A stretch of 57,098 bases of DNA from Streptomyces puniciscabiei (GTDB lineage Bacteria; Actinomycetota; Actinomycetes; Streptomycetales; Streptomycetaceae). This document shows, piece after piece, positions 27,195 to 36,242 of this stretch; position 1 is the stretch's first letter; every line of letters starts with the position of its first letter. The notes beneath the pieces were generated by a model. It saw only the letters and a list, made by a program, of their open reading frames with translations. It was not told the origin of the DNA and did not search any database. The DNA is taken from the NCBI RefSeq assembly GCF_006715785.1, contig NZ_VFNX01000009.1, forward strand, positions 1-57,098. Reading direction: 5' to 3'. A program made the position numbers and the translations under genes.

Positions 27195-29450
27195 TTACGG
27201 ATAGCTCACCAGGTACGCCACGTTGCTGCTGGGGGTTACCTGGTTGCCGGTGTTGTCGATGACGTGGTTGATGGTGCCGTCTCCACCCAGGACCGTGGTG
27301 ACCATGCTGTGGAACTTCACCGCTGACGTGGTAGGCACCTCGATGGCGTGGCCGAGGACGACGGAGGGGTTGTCGCGGAGGTAGGCGTAGACACCCACAC
27401 CCCACGCCTCGTGGGAGGTGACCGAGTTGGCGACCTTGTAGGAGGCGTAGCCGAGGTCCCCTCCGCTGGTGGTCCAGCCGGCCTGATCAGGCACGTCGTA
27501 GGGGGTCTCGCTCTGGTAGAAGTACGTGCGGCCGCCGTTGCCGTTCCAGGTGGTCTGGTACTTCTGGTAGTGCTCGACCGCCAGGCCGTACATGGTGACG
27601 TTGTTGCCGTTGACGATCAGTCCGCCTGCGGCCGGGTTGGTCGTCCAGCCGACGCCGTTGGTGTGGTCCGCGCGCCACAGCCAGAGGTCGTCGCCGATGA
27701 CGTCGTTGCTGTTGATCACCAGTGACTGGGTGGCCTTGCCGGCGATGTCGCCGCCGATGCGGAAGAACACGTCGTGCAGCACGATCGGGTCGGCGGTGTG
27801 ACGGGCGGTCGAGCCGGTCGGGCCGACCTGCATGAGGGTGTTGGAGTTGGTGGTGTTCGCGCTGATCAGCAGGCCGGCGATGTCGATGCCGTCGGCATCG
27901 GCGGTGGTGATCGCGGTGACGCCGTTGTCCGGGACGAGGGTGGCCAGGCCCAGGCCGAGGACGACGGTGTCGGGGCGGGTGATGTCGAGCGGGGCGGACA
28001 GGTGGTAGACGCCCGGGGTGACGATCAGGTTCTTGCCGGCGGCGAGCGCGTTGTTGATCGTCGTGGCGGTGTCACCGGGCATGACGATGTAGAACTGGCT
28101 GATCGGCAGCGAGGTGCCCGGGGCGTTGCCGTTCGTCCAGTCGGGGCCCTGGACATTCGTGCCCACCGAGGGGACGAACACCTGCCAGTTGCCCGAGCTG
28201 TCGACGTAGATGAACGGCTTCTCGCGCATCACGGGGCTCTGGGCGACGGTGGTGTACTGCGGATTGGGGAAGCTGGTCGCCGGTGCGCCGGTGTCGCCGA
28301 CGAAGACCATGTTCCAGTTGTGCCCGGTCCAGCCGCCGTTCATGGCGGTGTCCTGGGTGAGGAACTGCTGCTGGGTCCCGGAGTTGATCTGGCCGGAGAC
28401 CCGCGAGTCGCCGATGTAGCCGCCGCTGGACCAGTTGGTGCTGGTGCCGTGGGTGTCGTCCCACAGCTTCATGCTGCCGTGCACGTCCATGCGCCGGAAC
28501 GGGTCGGCCTGCGAGACGGCCCACATGGTGCTGCCCGAGCCGGGGCTCACCGACATGTTCTCGGCGTCGCGCCAGAAGTTCTGGGTGGCGTTGCCGTCGC
28601 TGGTGTGACCCTCGACGTGCACGCCTCCGCCGGTGATGGACACCTGGTCCGGTGACAGGCCGAGTCCGGCGACCTGGGTGTAGTAGCCGACGGGTATGTC
28701 GACGTTGTAGGTGCCGGGGGTGAACAGCAGGGCGTTGCGCTGGGTGCCGAACTCGTTGTTCTGCTGGGTGCTGTAGACCTGGTTGATCTTCGACTGGATG
28801 GTGGACGTCGGCATCGACGGGTCGAACACCGTGACGTTGGGGCCGAAGTCCGGGGTGCCGGCCGGCGGGGTGATGCCGGCGGAGAGCGAGAAGGACTGGG
28901 CGGCGGTGCCGTTGCAGGTGTATTGCTGCAGCTGGACGCTGTCGGCGGTGGACGCGGACGGCACGTCGAGGCACTTGCCGCTGTTGCGGTTGACGAAGTG
29001 GTACGTGCCGGAGGCCTCCGCGACCGGCTGCCACTGCTGGTTGGCGCCGCCGCCGTAGAGCCACAGCTGGGTCGGCGCGCCGTCGGCGGTGGAGACGCCG
29101 GTCTCGTCCCAGACCTGGTCCGGCGCTGAGGCCACGCCGATCCGGTAGTAGCCGCCGTCGGTCGGGGTGAACTGCCAGGACTGCGCTCCGGTGCCGTTGC
29201 AGGCGTACTGCTGCACGGCTGTGCCGTTGCCGGTGGCACCGCCGCTCGCGTCGACGCACTTGCCGCTGCCTGCGTTGACGACGGCGGTGGGAGCGGTGGG
29301 GATGCTCGCGGCGGCGGCACTCGGGGCGGTAGCCAGCGCGATACCGGCGGCGGCCGGCAGCAGGAAGGCTGTCGTGAGGGCGGCCGTGCGTCTGCGCCGG
29401 CGGGGTGCGCGGTCGCGCGCGGCGGGGACGGCGGCGGGAACGTCGGTCAC
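27195..29450 (-). CDS. Secreted RICIN domain/right-handed beta-helix protein
   Basis: 751 residues from GTG 29450, which follows AAGGAGA; the frame extends upstream without a better start. A signal peptide (RRRRRTAALTTAFLLPAAAG, cut after APSAAAA) precedes a ricin-type lectin domain (about 55-180, GKCVDASGG, AQSWQF, NQQWQPV, GKCLDVPSA). A long pectate-lyase-like beta-helix follows (TPGTYNVDIPVGYYTQVAGLG to the end). Such proteins are annotated as GH55-like or coagulation-factor-type. It probably binds and cleaves a polysaccharide. First of four secreted proteins, read divergently. Confidence 0.85.
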   Translation of the reverse strand: MTDVPAAVPAARDRAPRRRRRTAALTTAFLLPAAAGIALATAPSAAAASIPTAPTAVVNAGSGKCVDASGGATGNGTAVQQYACNGTGAQSWQFTPTDGGYYRIGVASAPDQVWDETGVSTADGAPTQLWLYGGGANQQWQPVAEASGTYHFVNRNSGKCLDVPSASTADSVQLQQYTCNGTAAQSFSLSAGITPPAGTPDFGPNVTVFDPSMPTSTIQSKINQVYSTQQNNEFGTQRNALLFTPGTYNVDIPVGYYTQVAGLGLSPDQVSITGGGVHVEGHTSDGNATQNFWRDAENMSVSPGSGSTMWAVSQADPFRRMDVHGSMKLWDDTHGTSTNWSSGGYIGDSRVSGQINSGTQQQFLTQDTAMNGGWTGHNWNMVFVGDTGAPATSFPNPQYTTVAQSPVMREKPFIYVDSSGNWQVFVPSVGTNVQGPDWTNGNAPGTSLPISQFYIVMPGDTATTINNALAAGKNLIVTPGVYHLSAPLDITRPDTVVLGLGLATLVPDNGVTAITTADADGIDIAGLLISANTTNSNTLMQVGPTGSTARHTADPIVLHDVFFRIGGDIAGKATQSLVINSNDVIGDDLWLWRADHTNGVGWTTNPAAGGLIVNGNNVTMYGLAVEHYQKYQTTWNGNGGRTYFYQSETPYDVPDQAGWTTSGGDLGYASYKVANSVTSHEAWGVGVYAYLRDNPSVVLGHAIEVPTTSAVKFHSMVTTVLGGDGTINHVIDNTGNQVTPSSNVAYLVSYP

Positions 29451-29493
29451 ACGTTTCTCCTTGGTCGCGATGTGGGGGCGCGATGCGGATCGG

Positions 29494-29522
29494 ACGCTAG
29501 GGGCAGCCCGCCCCGCCGTCAA
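29494..29522 (-). promoter_or_regulatory. Housekeeping-type promoter for the RICIN/beta-helix gene
   Basis: On the minus strand TTGACG (29522-29517), a 17-base spacer and TAGCGT (29499-29494). An unusually AT-rich block lies immediately upstream, like an UP element. It precedes the GTG start by about 45 bases. Confidence 0.65.
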
Positions 29523-29589
29523 TACATCAAAATATAAGGCGTGAATTATCTTGGTCATCGGCGGGTTCGGTGAGGGCCCCCAGGGAGGT

Positions 29590-30200
29590 GTGGTCCGCCG
29601 CGTCCCGTGGCTGGGCCGACCAGGGACAGTGTCGGATCGGCCCTCTTGGGGCGAGGCGCAGAACCGGGGATCGTCGTGCCCGGGTACATCGAGGCGCGAC
29701 GGAGTCCTTCGCGGACACCCCGGCCGCTGCCCGCACCCTCGGCACCCTGCTCGACGCGGGCCTCAGCCATGCGGCCCCTTGGACGTAGCGGCGAGCCGGG
29801 AACACCTGGCCGGGTTCCGCGACACGCTCGCCCGTCACGGCCGCCCGTACGTCCCACTCGCCGAGGGCGGCTTGACCCTCGACAGCGGTATCGCGGCCAT
29901 GTCGGACTGCTGGACCGCCACCCGGACACGGACGGCGTGTTCGCGGCCAACGACCTCATGGCCCACGGCGCCTGCCAAGTGCGGCGCCGGCGCAGCCGCC
30001 GGGTGCCCGAGGACGTGGCCGTCGTCGGCTTCGACGACTCGGTATCGCCGTCACCTCCCGTCCTCGACTGACCACGTCCGCCGGCCGGTTGAGGAGAGGG
30101 CGGCGGAGCTGACCCGCTTGCTCGACGAGCACACCCAACGGCGCACTCACAGACGCGACGCCGGTCGTCTCCGAGCCCTGACTTGTGGGTCGCGAGTCGG
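29590..30200 (+). pseudogene. LacI/GalR-type regulator, decayed
   Basis: Pieces of the sugar-binding domain in several plus-strand frames: [20 protein letters not shown] and [11 protein letters not shown], then [25 protein letters not shown] and [14 protein letters not shown], then PVEERAAELTRLLDEH. At least three frameshifts. No helix-turn-helix region was found. It lies just before the GH64 gene, whose promoter carries a LacI-type palindrome. Confidence 0.75.
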
Positions 30201-30378
30201 CATGACGGCGCGGTCAGGTCCGTACCGGATGCGTCAAGGGATGTAAGCAGAGCCCGGCTTGGGCTGATCGCGCGGCCGGAAGCCGAATGCGCCGGACGCA
30301 CCACACGCGACACCTGTGGCGAGATCAGTGCCGTGTCGTCGACAGAGCCGCAAACCCGACTGATTTCGGCTTCAGTTG

Positions 30379-30423
30379 TTGACGGCTGACACCGGTAGGA
30401 CTACAACCCGAGAGAGCGCTCTC
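30379..30423 (+). promoter_or_regulatory. GH64 promoter with LacI-type operator
   Basis: TTGACG (30379-30384), 17-base spacer, TACAAC (30402-30407), then the perfect palindrome GAGAGCGCTCTC (30412-30423) at the expected transcription start. A palindrome with a central CG in a GAGCGCTC core is typical of LacI/CebR-type operators of glycanase genes. Confidence 0.7.
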
Positions 30424-30478
30424 ATGTCTGCTGTTGCTCCATCCCCACGCATGCCGGACCGGCTTGAGGAGACCCCAC

Positions 30479-31837
30479 ATGCAGAGTTCCGCCGGCGCAC
30501 CCACCCGCAGACCGCCGGTCGGCGCCGCACGCCCACGCGCGGCCCTCGGCCTGGTCGTCGTCCTGATCGCCGCCTGCTTCGCAGTCCTGGCACCGACGCC
30601 CGCGCGCGCCGCCGACCAGTTGCTGTCCCAGGGCAGGCCCGCCACCGCCTCCTCGACCGAGAACGGCTCCTTTCCCGCAAGCGCTGCGGTCGACGGCAAC
30701 ACAGGCACCCGCTGGTCCTCTGCCTTCTCCGACCCGCAATGGCTGCGGGTCGACCTCGGATCCGTCCAGCAGCTCAGCCGTGTCACCCTGAACTGGGAGG
30801 CCGCCTACGCGACCGCCTTCCAGATCCAGACGTCCACCGACGCCAGCACCTGGACCACCGTCTACTCCACCACCACCACCACCACCGGCGGAACGCAGGA
30901 CATCGCCATCTCCGGCAGTGGCCGCTACGTCCGCCTCTACGGCACCGCGCGGGGCACCCCGTACGGCTACTCCCTGTGGGAGTTCCAGGTCTACGGCCCC
31001 GGCGGCACCACCCCGCCGGACGACTTCTGGGGCAGCACCAGCGACATCCCCCCGGCGAGCAACGCCGTCGAGGTGAAGATCCTCAACCGCACCAACGGCA
31101 AGTACCCCGACAGCCAGGTGTACTGGAGCTTCAACGGGCAGGTGCACTCCATCGCCGAGCAGCCCTACCTCGACATGCCGGCCAACTCCGCGGGCCGCAT
31201 GTACTTCTACCTCGGTTCGCCCAACAGCCCGTACTACGACTTCATCGAGTTCACCGTCGGCAACAACGTCTTCAACGGCAACACCACCCGGGTCGACGCC
31301 TTCGGCCTCAAGCTGGCCATGCGCCTGCACAGCAAGGACGGTTACGACGCCGAGGTCGGCGAGAACCGGCAGACCTTCGCCGAGGACCGCGCCACCACCT
31401 TCCAGCGCTTCACCGACGCCGTTCCGGACCAGTTCAAGGTCCTGGCCCAGACCCAGGCCCCGTACCGGATCATCGCGCCCGGCAGCGACCCCAGTTTCCG
31501 CGCGGGCGGCGCCAACGCGAACTACTTCGCCGCCTACGCCCAGTCAGTGGGCGTGAACGCGGCCACCTCCGACATCTTCGGCTGCGCCGCCTCGCTGGCG
31601 GGCAACCCCGACATGTGTGCCGCCCTCAACCGCCACGTCGCCACCCTGCCGGCCTCCCAGCAGTCCGACCCGGCCCAGTTCTACAAGGCGGCACCAGCCA
31701 ACTACTACGCCAAGTTCTGGCACGACAACGCCATCAACCACCTCGCCTACGGTTTCCCCTACGACGACGTGGCGGGCCAGTCCTCCTTCATCTCCCACGC
31801 CGATCCGCAATGGCTCCTGGTCGCCGTCGGCTGGTAG
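30479..31837 (+). CDS. Secreted GH64 beta-1,3-glucanase with F5/8-type C (CBM32) domain
   Basis: 452 residues from ATG 30479 with GAGGAG upstream. A signal peptide ends near PTPARAAD. A discoidin/CBM32 domain covers about 45-170 (ATASSTENGSFPASAAVDGN, WLRVDLGSVQQLSRVTLNWE). The GH64 domain follows from about 185 (VYWSFNGQVHSIAEQPYLDMP, GRMYFYLGSP, FWHDNAINHLAYGFPYDDVA). GH64 enzymes release oligosaccharides from beta-1,3-glucan of fungal and oomycete walls. Preceded by a LacI-type operator, followed by a strong terminator. Confidence 0.93.
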   Translation: MQSSAGAPTRRPPVGAARPRAALGLVVVLIAACFAVLAPTPARAADQLLSQGRPATASSTENGSFPASAAVDGNTGTRWSSAFSDPQWLRVDLGSVQQLSRVTLNWEAAYATAFQIQTSTDASTWTTVYSTTTTTTGGTQDIAISGSGRYVRLYGTARGTPYGYSLWEFQVYGPGGTTPPDDFWGSTSDIPPASNAVEVKILNRTNGKYPDSQVYWSFNGQVHSIAEQPYLDMPANSAGRMYFYLGSPNSPYYDFIEFTVGNNVFNGNTTRVDAFGLKLAMRLHSKDGYDAEVGENRQTFAEDRATTFQRFTDAVPDQFKVLAQTQAPYRIIAPGSDPSFRAGGANANYFAAYAQSVGVNAATSDIFGCAASLAGNPDMCAALNRHVATLPASQQSDPAQFYKAAPANYYAKFWHDNAINHLAYGFPYDDVAGQSSFISHADPQWLLVAVGW

Positions 31838-31885
31838 CCGATCCGGTGGCACGGACAGCGAACGCATACTGATCCCCTGACTGGC

Positions 31886-31919
31886 GGGTCCGGCGGGGTC
31901 GTACGACCCCGCCGGACCC
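31886..31919 (+). terminator. Perfect palindromic terminator after the GH64 gene
   Basis: A 16-base perfect stem, GGGTCCGGCGGGGTCG with its complement around TA, 48 bases after the GH64 stop. Bases 31920-32028 hold no gene. Confidence 0.75.
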
Positions 31920-32028
31920 GACGGCCCGAGTCGCAGAGGCCTCCGCGCTCTCGGCGCCACCGTCGGCGCGACCGCGGCTCTTGGCCGTCCTCCCGCCAAC
32001 CACCTTTCCACTATGCTTACTTCACTAC

Positions 32029-32057
32029 TTGACGAAAGTCGCCGCCCCCTTTAGGTT
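32029..32057 (+). promoter_or_regulatory. Housekeeping-type promoter for the chitinase
   Basis: TTGACG (32029-32034), 17-base spacer, TAGGTT (32052-32057), the same architecture as the GH64 and RICIN/beta-helix promoters. No LacI-type palindrome is seen here. Confidence 0.6.
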
Positions 32058-32149
32058 CTCGGGTCAGCCATGCGCTGTACGACGCCTCCCTCCGTTCATG
32101 AGGTGAGGCGTCGGCCGCCACCCCCCATGTGAAAGGCCACCCCCCTCTC

Positions 32150-33256
32150 ATGGCCCGATCCCTTTCCACAGCCGCCCTCACCGCCGCACTGGGGCTCACC
32201 GCGTGCCTGCTCACCGCAGGCCCCGCCCAGGCCGACACCGGAGCCATCACCGGACTCGCCGGCAAGTGCCTCGACGTCGCCGGGGCCAACTCCGCCGACG
32301 GCACGCCCGTCCAGCTCTACGACTGCAACGGCACCAACGCCCAGCAGTGGACGGTCGGCAGCGACGGCACGATCCGCGCCCTCGGCAAGTGCCTCGACGT
32401 GACCGGCAATTCGACCGCCGACGGCGCCAAGGTGCAGCTGTGGTCCTGTACCGGCGGCGCGAACCAGAAGTGGACCGTCACCGCCGCCCACGACATCGTC
32501 AACCCCCAGGCGAACAAGTGCCTGGACGTCACCGACAACAACTCCGCCAACGGCACCCGGACACAGATCTGGAGCTGCAGCGGCGGCGCCAACCAGAAGT
32601 GGAACGCACCCGCGAGCGGCGGCGACGGCACCCCGTCCGGCTTCGTGGTGAGCGAGGCGCAGTTCAACCAGATGTTCCCGAACCGGAACTCCTTCTACAC
32701 CTACAGCGGACTCACCGCGGCCCTCAGCGCCTACCCCGGCTTCGCGAACACCGGCAGCGACACGGTCAGGAAGCAGGAGGCCGCCGCCTTCCTCGCCAAC
32801 GTCAGCCACGAGACCGGCGGACTGGTCTATGTCGTCGAGCAGAACACCGCCAACTACCCCACCTACTGCGACTGGAGCCAGCCGTACGGCTGCCCCGCCG
32901 GACAGGCCGCCTACTACGGCCGCGGACCGCTCCAGCTCAGCTGGAACTTCAACTACAAGGCGGCGGGTGACGCGCTCGGCATCGACCTGCTCAACAACCC
33001 CTGGCAGGTGGAGAACAACGCCTCCGTCGCCTGGAAGACCGGCCTGTGGTATTGGAACACCCAATCGGGACCAGGCAGCATGACCCCGCACAACGCCATG
33101 GTCAACAGCGCCGGATTCGGCCAGACCATCCGCAGCATCAACGGCTCCCTCGAATGTGACGGCAAGAACCCGGCCCAGGTGCAGAGCCGCGTGGACGCCT
33201 ACCAGCGCTTCACACAGATCCTCGGGGTCTCACCGGGCAGCAACCTGTACTGCTGA
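32150..33256 (+). CDS. Secreted GH19 chitinase with ricin-type lectin domain
   Basis: 368 residues from ATG 32150 (a GTG at 32129 in frame is possible). Signal peptide ends at GPAQA. Three ricin repeats cover about 32-152 (GKCLDVAG..QQW, GKCLDVTG..QKW, NKCLDVTD..QKW). The GH19 catalytic domain follows, with VSHETGG (Glu221, proton donor), VVEQN (Glu230) and YYGRGPLQLSWNFNYK. It hydrolyses chitin of fungal walls. The ricin domain in place of a chitin-binding module is a variation. Confidence 0.93.
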   Translation: MARSLSTAALTAALGLTACLLTAGPAQADTGAITGLAGKCLDVAGANSADGTPVQLYDCNGTNAQQWTVGSDGTIRALGKCLDVTGNSTADGAKVQLWSCTGGANQKWTVTAAHDIVNPQANKCLDVTDNNSANGTRTQIWSCSGGANQKWNAPASGGDGTPSGFVVSEAQFNQMFPNRNSFYTYSGLTAALSAYPGFANTGSDTVRKQEAAAFLANVSHETGGLVYVVEQNTANYPTYCDWSQPYGCPAGQAAYYGRGPLQLSWNFNYKAAGDALGIDLLNNPWQVENNASVAWKTGLWYWNTQSGPGSMTPHNAMVNSAGFGQTIRSINGSLECDGKNPAQVQSRVDAYQRFTQILGVSPGSNLYC

Positions 33257-33282
33257 CGCGAGCTGCCCGACAAGGAGCCGTA

Positions 33283-34050
33283 ATGCCCAACGTGAAGTCC
33301 TTTGCCAAGGCCCTGCTCGCAGCACTGGGCGCCATGACACTCGTCGTGGCCGTTCCGGCGAGCGCCCACGCGAACGTCCTGCAGTTGCTGCCGCAGAACG
33401 CCGACGGCCTGGAACAGACCTTCTCCCCCGCCTACGACTACGACGGCGACGGCTGCTACGCCACCGCCGCCATCGGCGCCGACGGCACCATCAACCCCGG
33501 CCTGAAACTCGGCGGAGACGTCAACGGGCACTGCCACGACTACGCCCAACTCGCCAACGCCAACACCTACTCACGCGAGAAGTGCAACAACGGCTGGTGT
33601 GCCGTCATGTACGCCAGCTACTTCGAGAAGGACCAGGCGACCTACGGCCCGGCCGCCATCGGGCACACCCACGACTGGGAGCACGTCGTGGTGTGGATCA
33701 ACAACAACGAGGTCCAGTACGTCTCGGTGTCCCAGCACACCAGCTACCAGGTGGCCGCCCGCTACTCGGTCCGCTTCGACGGCACCCACCCGAAGATCGT
33801 CTACCACAAGGACGGCCTCTCCACCCACGACTTCCGCTTCGCCAACAGCAACGACGAGCCTCCGGAGAACGTGACCGGCGGCTGGTTCTACCCCCGCCTG
33901 GTGGGCTGGAACGGCTACCCGGCCGGTTTCCGGGACAAGCTGATGAGCGCCGACTTCGGCGCGGCCACCATCAAGATCAAGGACGGCGACTTCGCCTACG
34001 CGCTGGCACACTCCATGCCCTCGGGCATCCCCTTCGATCCCAACGCCTGA
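33283..34050 (+). CDS. NPP1/NLP family necrosis-inducing-type secreted protein
   Basis: 255 residues, ATG 33283 with AAGGAG upstream, 26 bases after the chitinase stop and probably co-transcribed. Signal peptide ends at VPASAHA. The family heptapeptide appears as GHTHDWE (residues 127-133; the usual form is GHRHDWE), followed by HVVVWIN, within a cupin-like NLP fold. NLPs bind plant/oomycete sphingolipids and permeabilise membranes; in bacteria the role is less certain. The metal-site residues His/Asp/Glu are kept. Confidence 0.9.
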   Translation: MPNVKSFAKALLAALGAMTLVVAVPASAHANVLQLLPQNADGLEQTFSPAYDYDGDGCYATAAIGADGTINPGLKLGGDVNGHCHDYAQLANANTYSREKCNNGWCAVMYASYFEKDQATYGPAAIGHTHDWEHVVVWINNNEVQYVSVSQHTSYQVAARYSVRFDGTHPKIVYHKDGLSTHDFRFANSNDEPPENVTGGWFYPRLVGWNGYPAGFRDKLMSADFGAATIKIKDGDFAYALAHSMPSGIPFDPNA

Positions 34051-34159
34051 GCTGCGGAACAGGGGGCCGGCCGTCACGATCCGGTCGCGCGATTCAAGGA
34101 GTCGGGTCTTCAGCGCCGGGAGGTCCACGTCCACCAGCGCGCCGTCGCGTTTGACCAGC

Positions 34160-35077
34160 GGCCGGCGACGAGATCGGTGTCCACCAGGCCGGGATGGCCG
34201 GCGGAGAAGGAACGGCTGTCCACGCTGCCGCAGCTGGAGAAGGCGTCACGGGTGCTCGCGCGAGCGGCGAAGGTGCTGTTCGAGGAGCTGGAGCTGGTCG
34301 AGGCGCAGGAAGCGGACCTGGACGTGGCCGCGCTGTGGGCGGCGGTGGAGGAGGTCGCCCCGCGCGCCGCCGTGATGACCGCGGCGGCCACGGAGGTTTC
34401 GCTGGTCCCCGAGGACGAGAACTCGGCCGAGGTCGCCATGCGGGCCGCGCTCGCGAACCGGTACGCCACCGTGCGCCCGTTCCTCGCGTTGCTGGACGAG
34501 TCGAAGGCGCTGGACGCGGCGAACGCGAGCAAGCGGGTCCTGGCCGGGGTACGCGGCCTGCCGGCGCTGGCGAGGCGGAAGGTGGGCGTCAAGCCGCTGC
34601 TGCCGCGCGAGGTGGACGACAAGCTCGTGCCGCCCGCGTGGCGCAAGACGGTGTACGCCAACCCGGACCTGCCGCAGGGCGCGGTGGACCGGGACGCGTA
34701 CGTGGTGTGCGTACGGGAACAGCTGCACCGTGCCCTGAACAACCGCGACGTCTTCGCCTCCCCATCTCACCGCCGGTCCAACCCGCGCGCCCACCTGCGG
34801 GACGGGTCCGACTGGGACGCGGTCGAGGAGGACGTCCTGGCGGCGCTGAGCCTGGACATGCCCGTGGAGGAGCACCTGGCGGAGCTGGTGCGGGGCCTGG
34901 ACGCCGGATGGAAGCAGCTCGGACATCGCCCGCCTGTCCCCGCTCAAGCACCGCAACCTGAACCTGCTCGGCCGCTACAGCTTCACCGCCGGCGTCCCGG
35001 CCGCCGGCGTTCTGCGCCCGCTGCGCGACCCGGACACGCCGGAGCTGGACGAGGACGACGAGGGCGAGCCGGACTAG
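34160..35077 (+). pseudogene. Tn3-family transposase with large internal deletion
   Basis: The frame reads EKERLSTLPQLEKASRVLAR, VPEDENSAEVAMRAALANRY, KPLLPREVDDKLVPPAWRK and LNNRDVFASPSHRRSNPRAH, the middle of a Tn3-type TnpA. At about 34918 it jumps to a different frame reading DIARLSPLKHRNLNLLGRYS, the extreme C-terminus. The catalytic DDE region between is deleted, and the N-terminal third is missing too. Confidence 0.8.
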
Positions 35078-35190
35078 GCCGTTTCGCTTGGACCGGTGGG
35101 CCGTCGGGCCGGGTGTGCCGTTGATTGACGCGCAATGGGCGCGGAAATGGGCACCATCTGGTGGGCCCGTGGTCGCGGCCGACGTTGAGG

Positions 35191-35330
35191 TGGTGACGGC
35201 GCTGTGGGTCTGTCCGCGGTCATCGCCGCGAAGGACCTGGGCGCACAGAAGATCATCGCCATGTCCCGCCGCAAGACCTGGCACAAGCTGACTGCCTGGT
35301 TCGGCGCCACCGACACCACTACCTCGCTCC
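35191..35330 (+). pseudogene. Zinc-type alcohol dehydrogenase fragment
   Basis: The plus strand reads GGDGAVGLSAVIAAKDLGAQ, KIIAMSR and FGATDTTTS, the NAD-binding Rossmann segment of class III/threonine-type alcohol dehydrogenases. About 45 codons only, ending against the 3' end of the aldo-keto reductase gene. Confidence 0.65.
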
Positions 35331-35384
35331 TGCTCGGTGCGTCGTGGCCGATCCGTGCCGGAGCGAGGTGGCGCTCCTGTGGCG

Positions 35385-36242
35385 TCACTTACCGCTGAAG
35401 ACGGGAAAGGCGCTGTGGTCGCCGTAGTCCACATCGCGCAGGCCCCGCAGCGCGTCCATGTCCGCGTCCGAGATCTCGAAGTCGACCTGGGCGTTGGAGC
35501 GCATGTGCTCGGGGTTTGCCGTCTTGGGCAGCGACACCGTGCCCAGCTGGAGGGTGTAGCGGATGCAGAGCTGGGGGACGGACACGCCGTACTTCTCGGA
35601 CATCACCTGGACTTCGGCGTTCTTCAGGATCGCGCCGTGAGCGATCGGCGAGTACGCCTCGACGAGGATCCGCCGGCTCTCGCAGTAGGCCAGCAGCTCG
35701 GCGGGGGTGTTCCCGGCGTGTACGAGCAGCTGGTTCACGTGCGGGACGACGGTCGCGTCCTCAAGGACGTTCTCCAGGTCGTGCTGCTGGAAGTTGGAGA
35801 CGCCGATCGCCCGGATCTTTCCGGCCTGGTGGGCCTCCTCCAGGGCACGCCAGGCGGCGCGGTTGCCCTGGGCGTAGTCGCCGCCGCGGAAGTCGTCCCA
35901 CGGCTGCGGGCTGTGGATCAGCATCAGGTCGATACGGTCCAGGCCCAGCTTCTCCAGAGAGCCGTCGATCGCGGCCAGCGCCTGGTCGTAGTCCTTGATT
36001 TCCGCGGCGAGCTTGGTCGAGACGAACAGCTCCTCGCGCGGCACGCCGGAGGTGCGCACGCCCTCGCCGACGCCGCGCTCGTTGCCGTAGGCCTGGGCGG
36101 TGTCGATGTTGCGGTAGCCGATCTGCACGGCCGCGCGGACCGCGTCGGCCGCCTTGTCGTCGTCGATGAACCAGGTGCCGAGCCCCAGCTTGGGGATCTC
36201 GACGCCGTTCGACAGCGTGTAGGTCTCCTTCAGGACGGTCAT
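35385..36242 (-). CDS. Aldo/keto reductase
   Basis: 285 residues from ATG 36242, overlapping the cupin stop by four bases. AKR signatures: GLGTWFIDDDKAADAVRAAVQIGYRNIDTAQAYGNE (catalytic Asp and Tyr), VSTKL (Lys), LMLIHSP (His), AIGVSNF and the cofactor-site LPKTANPEHMRSNAQV. NADPH-dependent carbonyl reductase; last gene of a CMD-cupin-AKR operon divergent from an XRE regulator. Confidence 0.92.
   Translation of the reverse strand: MTVLKETYTLSNGVEIPKLGLGTWFIDDDKAADAVRAAVQIGYRNIDTAQAYGNERGVGEGVRTSGVPREELFVSTKLAAEIKDYDQALAAIDGSLEKLGLDRIDLMLIHSPQPWDDFRGGDYAQGNRAAWRALEEAHQAGKIRAIGVSNFQQHDLENVLEDATVVPHVNQLLVHAGNTPAELLAYCESRRILVEAYSPIAHGAILKNAEVQVMSEKYGVSVPQLCIRYTLQLGTVSLPKTANPEHMRSNAQVDFEISDADMDALRGLRDVDYGDHSAFPVFSGK

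Noticed and set aside
34156..35080. Intact gene of 315 residues
   Set aside because: The sequence is the middle of a Tn3 transposase joined out of frame to its last 50 residues, so it is a deletion remnant.
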